NCBI RefSeq assembly: GCF_021290925.1
Contig: NZ_JAJSLX010000001.1
Span: 1,116,001-1,180,000, forward strand
Reading direction: 5' to 3'
Origin: Sessilibacter corallicola
Lineage (GTDB): Bacteria; Pseudomonadota; Gammaproteobacteria; Pseudomonadales; Cellvibrionaceae
Length of the DNA stretch: 64,000 bases
The notes under the pieces were generated by a model that worked only from the letters and a program-made list of their open reading frames with translations, had not been told where the DNA came from and made no database searches. How positions within the stretch are numbered: position 1 is the stretch's first letter; every line of letters starts with the position of its first letter. The translations under genes were made by a program, and so were the position numbers. Below, one piece after another: positions 8,888-17,906 of this stretch.

Positions 8888-10198
8888 TTAACTGATACGA
8901 CCGACGGTTTCGGCAACGTTGTTTGCCGCTTGGCTGATCTCTTCAATTAAACCTTGGGTCTCAATGAGTTTTTCATTACAAGACTCAACGTTTTTCGAAA
9001 TCTCTGCCATTTTACGTTCCGAATCACCCGTCAGTTGGCTGTTTAATTTAACAATCTCTTCAATTTCAGAGGTTGCGTTTGAAGTGTTAGCAGCCAGCGA
9101 TCGTACTTCATCGGCAACCACCGCAAAACCTCGTCCGTATTCACCGGCACGCGCCGCTTCAATAGCCGCATTCAATGCCAACAAGTTGGTTTGATCGGCG
9201 ATAGAAGCAATGGTGGTTACGATTTGGGTAATTTTCTGAGATTGATCACTCAGCTCTTGCGTTACTTGATTCGCAGACTCCACCGAGGTCTCGATGGTTC
9301 TTGAAATAACCGTGGCTTGCTCCAGTGTTTGCCGACCTTGATCGGCAATAGAAACCGTTTGAAACGAAGTTTCTTCCGCTAATTTAGACACTTCCAGAAC
9401 TTGCTCAGATTGGCTCACTCGCGATGTAATATCACTGGCAAACTTAACCACCTTAACCACTTTTTTGGTGTCAGAATCCATTACTGGGTTATAAGTGGCT
9501 TCAAGCCAAATGGTATCGCCGTGTTTATTAATACGCTCGAACAAACCGGAACGAAATTCGCCATTGCCCAGTTTGGTCCAAAAATTCGGTTCATTCTGGT
9601 AGAAATCGTCTTTGCAGAACATTCGGTGATGTTTGCCCACCACTTCCGACAAACTGTAACCGGTGGTATTCAAGAAGTTATCGTTCGCTTTAATAATGTT
9701 ACCTTCCGGTGTGAACTCAATAACCGCAAGCGAGCGTTTTAGCGCTTCTGTCAAAGCTTCTTGCTCATCCACTTTTAATTTCAGTTCGGTCACATCAGAG
9801 GCAACCTTACATACCTTATAAATTCTTCCGTTAGAATCTCTTACTGGCGTATAAGTCGCGTCGATCCAAATCGTACTGCCATCGCGTTTAACACGGCTAA
9901 ACGTGCCGTGATTAGAATTACCAGCGGCTAAATCCGACCAAAATTGCGAGTATGCCGAGCTGCTTGAAAATTCAACGGAGCAAAACATTCTGTGATGTTT
10001 ACCGATAATTTCATCGGCGCTGTACCCCATTGCGGAACAAAATAATGGGTTCGCAAAGAGAATTTCACCGTTCGGAGTAAATTCAATATAAGGCAGATTG
10101 TCCTTAAAGCTTTGAATTAACGACTGAGAATCGCGAAGATTTTCGAGGTCCGCTGATTCAGTCTCTTCTTTGTGATTATTACCAAAAAAGCCAAACAT
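8888..10198 (-). CDS. BdlA-like chemoreceptor with two PAS domains
   Basis: A soluble 436-residue methyl-accepting protein without membrane helices. PAS1 is at about residues 30-140, PAS2 about 150-260, and a short MCP signalling hairpin about 270-436, with the conserved tip [29 protein letters not shown]. Both PAS domains carry GKHHRMFC (Cys73 and Cys195). This layout and motif match Pseudomonas BdlA, which links redox or nutrient cues to biofilm dispersal through c-di-GMP. No che genes lie nearby. The equivalent role here is an inference. Confidence 0.88.
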   Translation of the reverse strand: MFGFFGNNHKEETESADLENLRDSQSLIQSFKDNLPYIEFTPNGEILFANPLFCSAMGYSADEIIGKHHRMFCSVEFSSSSAYSQFWSDLAAGNSNHGTFSRVKRDGSTIWIDATYTPVRDSNGRIYKVCKVASDVTELKLKVDEQEALTEALKRSLAVIEFTPEGNIIKANDNFLNTTGYSLSEVVGKHHRMFCKDDFYQNEPNFWTKLGNGEFRSGLFERINKHGDTIWLEATYNPVMDSDTKKVVKVVKFASDITSRVSQSEQVLEVSKLAEETSFQTVSIADQGRQTLEQATVISRTIETSVESANQVTQELSDQSQKITQIVTTIASIADQTNLLALNAAIEAARAGEYGRGFAVVADEVRSLAANTSNATSEIEEIVKLNSQLTGDSERKMAEISKNVESCNEKLIETQGLIEEISQAANNVAETVGRIS

Positions 10199-10531
10199 AA
10201 GATGATTCTCTAGTGTTATGAAATTGACATGATTTTTAAGCCATTACTCAGAGCTTTGCCTACATAGAGAATAGACAAAAATCCACAAACCACACACCTC
10301 ACACAATCAGCAAACCTTAAAAAAATATTAAAAATACGATTTAAGTAATTTGTCGATATATTAGGAATCCGTGGATAACAATCCCTGAATAACAATGCGT
10401 CACACAAACTGCCCAGCAAAAAGCGTATCGACCACAAGTCAGAGTTCTTGAGCGCACCTCACTATAAGAGTCACACGCCATCAATCGGCTCTTGTACAAA
10501 CAATCGCTAAAGTAAATTTACGTTTTAAGAA
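10199..10531. other. Intergenic region left of the MITE
   Basis: 333 bp, AT-rich. It holds the promoter side of the BdlA-like gene and a 14-15-bp direct duplication ending in ataaca (10366-10394). No ORF or RNA is recognised. Confidence 0.5.
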
Positions 10532-10800
10532 CTAGGGCCTGTTCACACTAATTTAACCGCACCTGTCGCCCCTAAAACGCGTCAGTCTAGGCGTGAGGAG
10601 TGCAATTTAGTGCGCTAAATAAGCGACGAACAACAACGAATGGCGTGTTTTAGGGGCGACCCTAGGGGCTCGGCGTATTTTTCCCGTATTTCGTGTTGCA
10701 GCTCGTTCATTTGGAACAACCAAATCACACTCTCTGCGCCTAAAATACGAAAAAAATACGCTCCAGCAGGTGTGATTAAATTAGTGTGAACAGGCCCTAG
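10532..10800. mobile_element. MITE-like element with perfect 25-bp terminal inverted repeats
   Basis: The ends 10532-10556 and 10776-10800 are perfect inverted repeats; the left one begins CTAGGGCCTGTTCACACT. The outer CTAG is itself palindromic and may be a 4-bp target duplication, which some IS5-family elements make. Weaker complementarity runs about 10 bp further inward. Two internal hairpins are visible: GTCGCCCCTAAAAC (from 10565) pairs with GTTTTAGGGGCGAC (ending 10660), and GCGTATTTTT (from 10673) pairs with AAAAATACGC near 10753-10762. No transposase is encoded, so movement would need a helper in trans. Confidence 0.85.
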
Positions 10801-10865
10801 CACCGAGTTTGGAATTACCAACGACTGTGCTAACGTAACCTGCTTAATTAGAAGCTATAAATTTT

Positions 10866-10910
10866 ATGCACAACACATTTATGCACAGTATATCTATGCA
10901 AAGTACGTTA
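10866..10910. repeat. 15-bp tandem triplication of the start-codon region
   Basis: ATGCACAACACATTT, ATGCACAGTATATCT and ATGCAAAGTACGTTA are consecutive 15-bp units, encoding MHNTF-MHSIS-MQSTL. Each starts with an in-frame ATG. Confidence 0.85.
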
Positions 10911-11729
10911 AGCCAAACACAATGTTATCGCGGTGTACTATTTTCAGGCTTGATCCTAGCACTTGGATTCATTCTGAGTCAGTTGTCCTTTTTAAGCGGA
11001 TCTCAATTGGCCTTACTGGCTGTAATCACATTGCTGCTATTGGCTTACACAAAAAAACCAATTTACAAGCAATCGCGTCTTTGGCAACTACTCATTTTCC
11101 CAATTATTGCCGTTGCCTTTGTTATCGCCACGACAAAATCTTCCGACATTATTAAGCCGTCGGTTTTTTACGCAGAAGAACTTTATCCGGGCGGGAAGCC
11201 GTTTCATCTTCAATTGAATGTCGGCAAAACGTTAGCAGGCTATTTATTGCTGGTTTGGTTGTTACCCTTGTGGTTAAACAACCAAAAGAGAACCTTATCA
11301 ATCCGTAAATCGACGGTCATTGCGCTTGCGTTTACCGGTTTAATAATCAGCACGGCGTGGGTATTACTGGATTTGGATATTCACTTAAAAAACTGGGTAT
11401 TCATCGCGTTATTCTTACCGGTAAACTTGCTAACCACCTGTGTTGCCGAAGAAGCGTTTATTCGGCTTTCTTTACAAAAACCCTTAGAACGCTTTTTATC
11501 GAGCGCGCTTAGGTCTTCTGTAATTATCAAGGGCTTGCCTATCCTAATAACCACCGTTTTATTTGTGGCTCTACACGGTGTATCTGAGATCAGTGGAATT
11601 ATAACGTTTGCGCTGGCGGGGCTTCTTTACGGTTTGGTGTATACGCTGACGAATCGCCTGTTGTTTGCCATTTTATTGCACTTTGCTGTAAACGCACTTC
11701 ACTTTATCTTTTTGACTTATCCTATCTAA
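10866..11729 (+). CDS. CPBP-family intramembrane metalloprotease (CAAX protease type)
   Basis: A multi-pass membrane protein of up to 287 residues with the Abi/CPBP motifs: EEAFIR (Glu195, Glu196, Arg200), LHG in FVALHGVSE (His237) and HFAVNALHF (His272). The conserved Glu and His residues are expected to bind the metal and act on substrates in the membrane. Bacterial members have been tied to bacteriocin self-immunity or protein maturation; the substrate here is unknown. The first 15 codons are a threefold 15-bp repeat, each unit beginning with ATG (10866, 10881, 10896), so three in-frame starts are possible. It lies just right of the MITE. Confidence 0.85.
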   Translation: MHNTFMHSISMQSTLSQTQCYRGVLFSGLILALGFILSQLSFLSGSQLALLAVITLLLLAYTKKPIYKQSRLWQLLIFPIIAVAFVIATTKSSDIIKPSVFYAEELYPGGKPFHLQLNVGKTLAGYLLLVWLLPLWLNNQKRTLSIRKSTVIALAFTGLIISTAWVLLDLDIHLKNWVFIALFLPVNLLTTCVAEEAFIRLSLQKPLERFLSSALRSSVIIKGLPILITTVLFVALHGVSEISGIITFALAGLLYGLVYTLTNRLLFAILLHFAVNALHFIFLTYPI

Positions 11730-11841
11730 GATCGCGATAGGATTTGATTTCAGATTGGGTAAGTCAAACGCTTGTCATATTGGCTTGGTTATATAAACCT
11801 GCAAAATTATCCGTGTTCATCAAAAACAGTTACTGCCAACA

Positions 11842-12666
11842 ATGACCGATCCAATCAGCTTATTGTCGAAAGTCTCGTCGTCAGACATTCGATTAGAACC
11901 CTATCCGCATATCGTCATTAAAAATGCGTTGCCGAGCGACTATTACGCAAACCTAGAACAGTCGTTCCCTGGTATTGATCAATTGAAATCAATTATGCAA
12001 GAAGCCTCTGCCGCTGAACCGAATAATAAATCCTATAAACGAACGTTAAGACATTTAGGGCGCAGAAACAAAAGAGTTAATATTCCCTCGTCTTTGGTTG
12101 TTGATAGCTCTTCACACAGTCCTTCACACGATCATTCACACAGTCTTACCAACACCTGGCAACGGTTTATTGACTATCACAGTTCCGACCAATTTTTTAA
12201 AGAAATGCTACAACTCTTTGAAGCAGCCATTCAACAGCGTTTCCCTGAATTAAATACCCATGATGCCACTGCAAAACGAAGAAATTCCGCCCAAGACGGC
12301 AACTTCTCCGTTGACGCCATGGTTGCCATCAATACGCCTTCTTGGTTTAGAGGCAAAATAACCGGACCTCATACAGACCATCCCAACAAGTTGTTTATAG
12401 GGTTGTTTTATATGCAGCATGAGGAAGACATGGGTGGCGGCAACTTAAAGATTTATCAACGAAAAGTTCCGGTCAATGACAAAAACCTAAAATGGCAACC
12501 GGAAAGTACGGTGGAAGAAATATCGACGATCAACTACGACAAAAACACATTTGTACTGTTACTGAATACTCCTGAGTCTGTTCATGGGGTCACAACTCGC
12601 TATCGTTCCAAGTTCCCAAGACGGTTCGTAAATATAATTGCAGAAAGGGATCATCCCTTTTTTTGA
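11842..12666 (+). CDS. 2-oxoglutarate/Fe(II)-dependent oxygenase family protein
   Basis: 274 residues. The C-terminal half has the double-stranded beta-helix iron motif: His177-x-Asp179 (GPHTDHPNK) and His248 (ESVHGV), with Arg residues shortly after (Arg253, Arg258) as candidate 2-oxoglutarate ligands. GGGNLKIY between them is typical of prolyl-hydroxylase-like enzymes. A Ser/His-rich linker (SHSPSHDHSHSL, residues 91-102) is coded by three 12-bp repeats. The substrate is unknown. Next to an ELM1-family protein and a GT25 glycosyltransferase, a role in surface-glycan or protein modification is possible. Confidence 0.8.
   Translation: MTDPISLLSKVSSSDIRLEPYPHIVIKNALPSDYYANLEQSFPGIDQLKSIMQEASAAEPNNKSYKRTLRHLGRRNKRVNIPSSLVVDSSSHSPSHDHSHSLTNTWQRFIDYHSSDQFFKEMLQLFEAAIQQRFPELNTHDATAKRRNSAQDGNFSVDAMVAINTPSWFRGKITGPHTDHPNKLFIGLFYMQHEEDMGGGNLKIYQRKVPVNDKNLKWQPESTVEEISTINYDKNTFVLLLNTPESVHGVTTRYRSKFPRRFVNIIAERDHPFF
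12111..12146. repeat. 12-bp tandem repeat, three copies, in the oxygenase gene
   Basis: ttcacacagtcc, ttcacacgatca and ttcacacagtct occupy 12111-12146 and code for the Ser-His-rich linker. Confidence 0.8.
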
Positions 12667-12750
12667 CTGATTGTTATTTCAAAACAGGCTGTTAATTTCG
12701 AATTTTTCGCGTTAATAAATTTCATTCAAAACGTATTAATCAGTTAATCC

Positions 12751-12780
12751 GAGGTTCACTAACCTGAGGTTTACTAAGCA
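12751..12780. repeat. 15-bp direct duplication, intergenic
   Basis: gaggttcactaacct (12751-12765) and gaggtttactaagca (12766-12780) lie between the oxygenase and the ELM1-family gene. Confidence 0.65.
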
Positions 12781-12919
12781 ATCACCTAAATATTTTTGTC
12801 GCTTAAATTTAATATTTAAGAAACAGTTCTGCCATCGCATTTAATTACTCTATTTTCAGTTGAATTTCCAACTGCTCGATTCTAAAGCCCTTGTTATTAA
12901 AACGATCCGGTTTAATTAA

Positions 12920-13978
12920 ATGCGTATTCTCATTATTTACGATGGCAAGCCAGGTCACCTATCGCAATCACTTGGTCTAGCCAATTTAATCGCCGCTCGA
13001 ACAGCGCAAACAGTTAGTATTGATCACTTAATTGCTAAGCCTGAAATTAAATTACTTAATCGATTACTAAGACGACTGAGCGTAATTGACCATTCAATAA
13101 TAACCTGGATTGTTAAACAAGCGTATCGGGCTGATATTCCTAAAGCGCGACCAGATTTAATTGTATCGTTTGGTGGCAATGTTATAGCACTTAATGTCGC
13201 TCTCAGAAATTATTGGAAAGCTAACAATATTGTTATTGGAAATTGCTATTCGATACCGAGCCAGTTTTTCGATGCTCAGATTACAATGTTCGGCGAAGAG
13301 AATCATTCAAAAAACATCGCCAGTTTTGTTGCTCTTTCTGGTATTTCTCGAAAAGAATGTTTGAGCTTAGGCAAACAGTTAAATAGTAAATATTCCAACA
13401 CTCGTCATTGGGCTATGTTGATTGGCGGTAACGGAAGCGGGTACGAATACACTGAGGATGACTTTCATCATTTGGGTCGCTCAATGGCAGAATTGAGTTA
13501 TCGATACGGAATTAAATGGTTGGTAACCACTTCTCGAAGAACCGATGTTATTGCCGAAATTATTCTTAGAAAATATTTAACCCACGAAACCACGTCTGAT
13601 GTTTGTTTTTATAATTCCGGCGAAAACTCTTGCATAAAGTCAATAGTCGGTGCCAGCGAGCGTATTTTCTGTACGGAAGACAGTCTCTCTATGTTGTCAG
13701 AGTCTGTATCACTGGCGAAACCGGTTATTTCGGTGAAACCAGAGAAAACGTCAAACCAAGGAATTCATCGAAAAGCAATTGATAGAATGACGTCGATTGG
13801 TTTAATCGACCCGATAGAGATACACAAGTTATCCACTTACCAACCTACCCAATTTGCACCGGAAAAATCTTACGACGCGCATTTGGAAGATATCTACCAG
13901 CAGACAAAACAACGGGTGATTAAAGCTAATCACGTGCGTACTCCTGTGTTTATGGAAGAAGAAATCACTGCGCAATAG
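12920..13978 (+). CDS. ELM1/GtrOC1-type protein (mitochondrial-fission-ELM1 family)
   Basis: 352 residues beginning MRILIIYDGKPGHLSQSLGL, the hallmark N-terminus of the ELM1 family (COG3660). The fold resembles a GT-B glycosyltransferase. LIVSFGGNVIALN lies at about residues 78-90, a nucleotide-sugar-like loop IGGNGSGYEYT near 171-181, and a C-terminal half with EDSLSMLSESVSLAKPVISVK typical of GT-B acceptor/donor sites. Bacterial members are thought to act in LPS or capsule assembly, but no reaction is established. It is flanked by a GT25 gene on the opposite strand, which favours a glycan role. Confidence 0.78.
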   Translation: MRILIIYDGKPGHLSQSLGLANLIAARTAQTVSIDHLIAKPEIKLLNRLLRRLSVIDHSIITWIVKQAYRADIPKARPDLIVSFGGNVIALNVALRNYWKANNIVIGNCYSIPSQFFDAQITMFGEENHSKNIASFVALSGISRKECLSLGKQLNSKYSNTRHWAMLIGGNGSGYEYTEDDFHHLGRSMAELSYRYGIKWLVTTSRRTDVIAEIILRKYLTHETTSDVCFYNSGENSCIKSIVGASERIFCTEDSLSMLSESVSLAKPVISVKPEKTSNQGIHRKAIDRMTSIGLIDPIEIHKLSTYQPTQFAPEKSYDAHLEDIYQQTKQRVIKANHVRTPVFMEEEITAQ

Positions 13979-13996
13979 GTTTTTATTGATAAACTA

Positions 13997-14049
13997 TTTT
14001 GATCTGAATGTGCTTTTAATTCGAAAATTTTTTGATCCGAAAGTGCTTT
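13997..14049. repeat. 20-bp direct repeat, intergenic
   Basis: ttttgatctgaatgtgcttt (13997-14016) and ttttgatccgaaagtgcttt (14030-14049) are 33 bp apart between the convergent ELM1-family and GT25 genes. Confidence 0.65.
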
Positions 14050-14076
14050 AGAAGCGTTTAATTAACATAAAGAACA

Positions 14077-14874
14077 CTAGCGCATTCTAAAGCTTCTGCC
14101 GATATCCTTGGTTTGCTTTTTTGCCGGAAAATACTCTGCCACATTCACGATAAAATCGTACCGGCGTAACAGGCTTTTATAGATTTTGGTAAAATACCAA
14201 GCCAGACGAATTGATAAACGTTGATCAACTTTTTTAGCTGACGATTTTTTTATCGTGCTGTGCTCTCCTACCTCATAAATAACGTGTGGTTCAACGCAAT
14301 AACAATTGAGCCCCATTAAGAAAAAGCTGTCGTAGAAGCCATCAATAGGCAGTGATATCTCGGCCCCTTTTGTTAGAATTCTGCGCATACCTTCTCGGTT
14401 AACAATATAACCTTGGGTACCTAAACCACCGCGCACAAGGCGAGTAATGGTGTGCTTATCTGAAATAGCTTTAATCGCTTTACGCCGACGCATTTTTAAA
14501 TTCATCAGTCGTACAAAATGAAATTTAGATTCCATGGCAACGACAGATTTAATCACACGGCCCAAGTCGTCTTCGGGTAGCACGTCACTTTCAAAGATAC
14601 AAATGTGCTCCAACCCTTGTTCGTAAGCTTCTTTAACCAGGCGGTAATGGGATAAATAACACCCTACTTCGGACGGCGTTAGCTCTACGCGACGATTAAC
14701 TAATGATTGTGTTTGCGATAAGGTCTCACCTGATTTTGTTTTAGGCATTCCTTGACGACCATCAACGCCAGTTTTAATCGCCGCGTTTATGCCTTCATCA
14801 CGCAAATACGCCTGTAACGTTTTCGCTTCTTCTGTATAAGGCTCAAGACTGATAATCCATGCGTTAATCGACAT
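14077..14874 (-). CDS. Glycosyltransferase family 25 protein (LPS biosynthesis type)
   Basis: 265 residues. The GT25 pattern is seen as an N-terminal WIISLEP, then LTPSEVGCYLSHYRLVKEAYEQGLEHICIFESDVLP (residues about 67-102; quoted in part by position), where the acidic ESD is the presumed metal/nucleotide-sugar site, and IDGFYDSFF near 176-184. Family members add hexoses to lipooligosaccharide cores or similar acceptors on the cytosolic membrane face. The C-terminus is basic. Its acceptor cannot be told from sequence. Confidence 0.85.
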   Translation of the reverse strand: MSINAWIISLEPYTEEAKTLQAYLRDEGINAAIKTGVDGRQGMPKTKSGETLSQTQSLVNRRVELTPSEVGCYLSHYRLVKEAYEQGLEHICIFESDVLPEDDLGRVIKSVVAMESKFHFVRLMNLKMRRRKAIKAISDKHTITRLVRGGLGTQGYIVNREGMRRILTKGAEISLPIDGFYDSFFLMGLNCYCVEPHVIYEVGEHSTIKKSSAKKVDQRLSIRLAWYFTKIYKSLLRRYDFIVNVAEYFPAKKQTKDIGRSFRMR

Positions 14875-14959
14875 AACAGAGTTCGTGTAAAAAACTGAGT
14901 CATCGACTCTAGTATTTTTTTATGTCAGTTTTGCGACTCAGTTTTTGACCGACTGTTAC

Positions 14960-15859
14960 TTATTTGTTGTTAGTCAGCAAGCTACTAACAAACCATTGCT
15001 CAGAATAATCAATAACTTGCTCATCGGAATGGCTGTTGGTATCGAAGGTATTAAATATATGATTGGCGCCTTTGATTAATCGAACTTCGGCGTGGTTGGA
15101 AGATGAAGAATTGACGATATTGAGGTCGTGCATGGGAACAAAATCTTCGGTGCCTCTGACGGTCAGTAATTCTCCCGAATAGTGATGCAATGTTTTTAGA
15201 GGCTCGTATCCCTGCATACCTAAATAATGCTGTTTGGTAACGGTAATATCGGTAAATTCGTTAAAAATTCCTTCACCTTCTTCGATGATATCCCGAATAT
15301 TTTTTTGCGGTTTTATATTGGTAAATATTTCGCTGGGGTTTACCGCAGAGGACCACAACACCAAACTGTTGATGCTGTTGTTGATATTTCCGGCCAGAGC
15401 TATTGCCGTTGCACCACCCAAACTGAAACCGACCACGCCGATGGGTTTATCGGGGCACTGGCGAGTTAGGTAATCGTACCCGCGCTGCGCGTCTTCTATT
15501 CGAGATTGAAAGGTACTGGTCAGTCGGTATTGGGAGCGCTCCCGCTCGCTTTCCCCACGTACGTTAACCCGAATAGAGGCGATGTTGTTTTCTGCCAATT
15601 GCTGAGCCAAACGTTTAAACATGCCGCCAACTTCGTCCATTGACGACACCCAACCGTGAATCATAAGTACACACGCTTGAGGCGATTTTGCCTTGGAAGC
15701 ATTCCATGTTGCTTCGGTGGATTCATTGAGCAACAGCGTTTCTTCGCTATAAGCGAGTGTTGAGCCAAACAGTGTTAAACCAAATAGTATTGAACCCAGC
15801 AACGCAATAACTGGCCGTAATACATTTTTAACTATAAATCGATACATCTTAAAAATCAC
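14960..15859 (-). CDS. Exported alpha/beta hydrolase
   Basis: 299 residues with a hydrophobic N-terminus (about 7-37) ending in LAYSEE, probably a signal peptide or anchor. The fold is marked by an oxyanion region MIHGWVSS (residues 66-73), nucleophile Ser146 in GFSLGG, and His267 in GANHIFN; Asp239 in TEDFVP is the likely acid. The signal region is coded by three 15-bp repeats (15757-15801) giving LGSI-LFGLT-LFGST. The length of the hydrophobic stretch could therefore vary between strains. Substrate unknown; esterase or acyltransferase activity is likely. Confidence 0.82.
   Translation of the reverse strand: MIFKMYRFIVKNVLRPVIALLGSILFGLTLFGSTLAYSEETLLLNESTEATWNASKAKSPQACVLMIHGWVSSMDEVGGMFKRLAQQLAENNIASIRVNVRGESERERSQYRLTSTFQSRIEDAQRGYDYLTRQCPDKPIGVVGFSLGGATAIALAGNINNSINSLVLWSSAVNPSEIFTNIKPQKNIRDIIEEGEGIFNEFTDITVTKQHYLGMQGYEPLKTLHHYSGELLTVRGTEDFVPMHDLNIVNSSSSNHAEVRLIKGANHIFNTFDTNSHSDEQVIDYSEQWFVSSLLTNNK
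15757..15801. repeat. 15-bp tandem triplication in the hydrolase signal peptide
   Basis: agtgttgagccaaac, agtgttaaaccaaat and agtattgaacccagc follow one another at 15757-15801. On the minus strand they code the hydrophobic core of the signal sequence. Confidence 0.8.
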
Positions 15860-16220
15860 ACCCCGAAAAAAACAATTGTTTTATTTATACCATATTCTTA
15901 TTCATTGAATAATGATGGCATTAACACTCAACTTTTTATGACCTCGGCCGTTGTATTTACTAATTCCTAGACAAAGCCACGCACGAATTTTTGTGAGTTA
16001 CTCATACAATTTTTCGGCCGGTACAGGAATTCAATAAATTGATGAGATAAAAATCCGTATAAGCTGGTAAATCACGCGTAGTGTTGCTAAAAATAATATC
16101 GTTGGTCTCCATTCAAGATGACATGCCGTGAGTCATCAATAGTGCCAAGCAGTCGTGTTAGCTTGTTCCATTCTGCGCAATAACGCACACCGGTTTTTAC
16201 TCAATGTCAGAGCGTTATCA
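15860..16220. other. Divergent intergenic region
   Basis: 361 bp between the hydrolase (minus) and the chemoreceptor (plus). AT-rich with no clear motif. A GTG at 16155 opens an in-frame extension of the MCP, but its product lacks family similarity. Confidence 0.5.
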
Positions 16221-17843
16221 ATGTTAAAAAATAAAATAACAGCCTTCATTGTTGTTCCATTTCTGAGTTTATGCGCTGCATTTGCCGGATTCTGGCTATT
16301 CGGCATTTGGGGCAGTATAGTACCTGCCATAATTGCGCTTATCGTTGCATTTTATTACGTTCATCATGTGATAAAACCTCTTGAGCAAATGCTCACAAAA
16401 TTAGCGCACTGTTCTGATTTGGATATTAATCTCAATAACGTAAAACTCACAAGTGACAGCATTGATCGCCTGGGTTCAATTAGCAAAGATAAAGCCAGCG
16501 GTATTTCTAAGTGCTGTAACTCCATTGCCATTGCCGCCGCGGAAGTATCTCATGCGGCAGACGTGCTAAAAGCCAGAGTTGATTCGCAAGTCAGGGAAAC
16601 CCGAGAAATTAATGAAAACTCCATGGCGGTGACCCGTATCATTGATGATTCGGCAGCAAGTATCACTACATTAGAAGAAACTTCTCAGCTGACTCACTCT
16701 GCTTGTCAAACCGGGCGAGAATCCATACGCAATGCCAATGAAGAAATGAACAATACTGGCGCAGAGGTTCGTAAAACTGCGAATTTAATTGAACAGCTCG
16801 AAACCCGCGCTTCCGATATATCCAACATTGCTAAAGTGATCAGTGACATTGCCGACCAAACCAATTTGCTTGCACTAAATGCAGCCATTGAAGCCGCTCG
16901 CGCTGGTGAAATGGGACGCGGCTTTGCTGTGGTGGCCGAAGAAGTAAGGAATCTGGCCAATCGCACGGCGGACTCCACCAATCAAATTCGAGACATGGCA
17001 CTGGAGATCAACAAAGACACCAAGTTGACCAGCGACGCAATGCAATCGGTCGTGGTCGGCGTAGAAAAAGGTGTTGAAACCATTCAGGTTGTCGATCGCC
17101 AATTGCAGGACATTCTCTCTTACGCCGAAGATATTGATTCACGTATCAGCAAAACGGGGGAACAATCCAGAGAAAGTCGAGATTATCAAAGCAATATTAT
17201 TACTTCGATTTCATCGTTAGCGGGCGGTTTAGAAAGCACAGCAGCCGACATTGAATTAATTGCTACGGAGTCGCTTCAACTGGCGGATAAATCGGAAGTC
17301 ATTTACGACTTGCAAGGAGCGAGTTCGTTTGAAGGACAATGGAAAGATTTGTACAACACGTTGCAAGCCGCCGCCACAGAAATTCAAGCCGTTTTTGAAC
17401 GCTCTATTGATAGCGGTGTAATCTCGATGGAAGATTTGTTTGATCGCAACTACCAGCCCATCGCCAATACGAATCCAACCAAATACAGCACTCGGTTTGA
17501 TAAATTTACCGACCAAGTCTTGCCCGCAGTTCAGGAGCCGATTCTTTCCCAATTACCCTTTATTATTTATTGCGGAGCTGTGGACAACAACGGTTATTTT
17601 CCCACGCACAACACAAAATTTTCGAAACCATTAACTGGGGATTACAATACCGACCTTGCCAACAATCGCACCAAACGCATTTTTAAGGATCGCACAGGTT
17701 CGCGTTGCGGATCGAATGTAAAACCGTTTTTAGTGCAAACTTACAAACGTGATACCGGAGAAATCATGCATGATTTCAGTGTTCCGATTTATGTGAAAGG
17801 TCGTCATTGGGGAGGTTTGCGCTCTGGCTTTACCGCACTTTAA
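16221..17843 (+). CDS. Methyl-accepting chemotaxis protein with C-terminal sensor-like domain
   Basis: 540 residues from the ATG at 16221, chosen over a GTG at 16155 because [11 protein letters not shown] starts the first membrane helix directly. Two hydrophobic helices (about 8-48) are followed almost at once by cytosolic sequence with no periplasmic loop. The MCP signalling tip is [29 protein letters not shown], near residues 214-242. After about residue 395 comes a domain ending VNGRHWGG-like (here [13 protein letters not shown]), with [14 protein letters not shown] before it. This is a C-terminal domain seen in a subset of proteobacterial MCPs and presumed to sense intracellular signals. 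The ligand is unknown. Confidence 0.86.
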   Translation: MLKNKITAFIVVPFLSLCAAFAGFWLFGIWGSIVPAIIALIVAFYYVHHVIKPLEQMLTKLAHCSDLDINLNNVKLTSDSIDRLGSISKDKASGISKCCNSIAIAAAEVSHAADVLKARVDSQVRETREINENSMAVTRIIDDSAASITTLEETSQLTHSACQTGRESIRNANEEMNNTGAEVRKTANLIEQLETRASDISNIAKVISDIADQTNLLALNAAIEAARAGEMGRGFAVVAEEVRNLANRTADSTNQIRDMALEINKDTKLTSDAMQSVVVGVEKGVETIQVVDRQLQDILSYAEDIDSRISKTGEQSRESRDYQSNIITSISSLAGGLESTAADIELIATESLQLADKSEVIYDLQGASSFEGQWKDLYNTLQAAATEIQAVFERSIDSGVISMEDLFDRNYQPIANTNPTKYSTRFDKFTDQVLPAVQEPILSQLPFIIYCGAVDNNGYFPTHNTKFSKPLTGDYNTDLANNRTKRIFKDRTGSRCGSNVKPFLVQTYKRDTGEIMHDFSVPIYVKGRHWGGLRSGFTAL

Positions 17844-17844
17844 A

Positions 17845-17869
17845 TAACCTGGGCGTTGCACCCAGGTTA
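17845..17869. terminator. Inverted repeat between convergent genes
   Basis: TAACCTGGG (17845-17853) and CCCAGGTTA (17861-17869) form a perfect 9-bp stem with a 7-nt loop right after the MCP stop and before the SRPBCC stop. There is no T-run, so it is at best a weak or bidirectional terminator. Confidence 0.5.
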
Positions 17870-17906
17870 CACAATAAAGGTTATACGGCAGAATTACACA
17901 GAAAAA

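Noticed and set aside
10615-10821. 68-codon open frame on the minus strand
   Set aside because: It spans the MITE and its right end; composition is that of the element and no protein motif is present.
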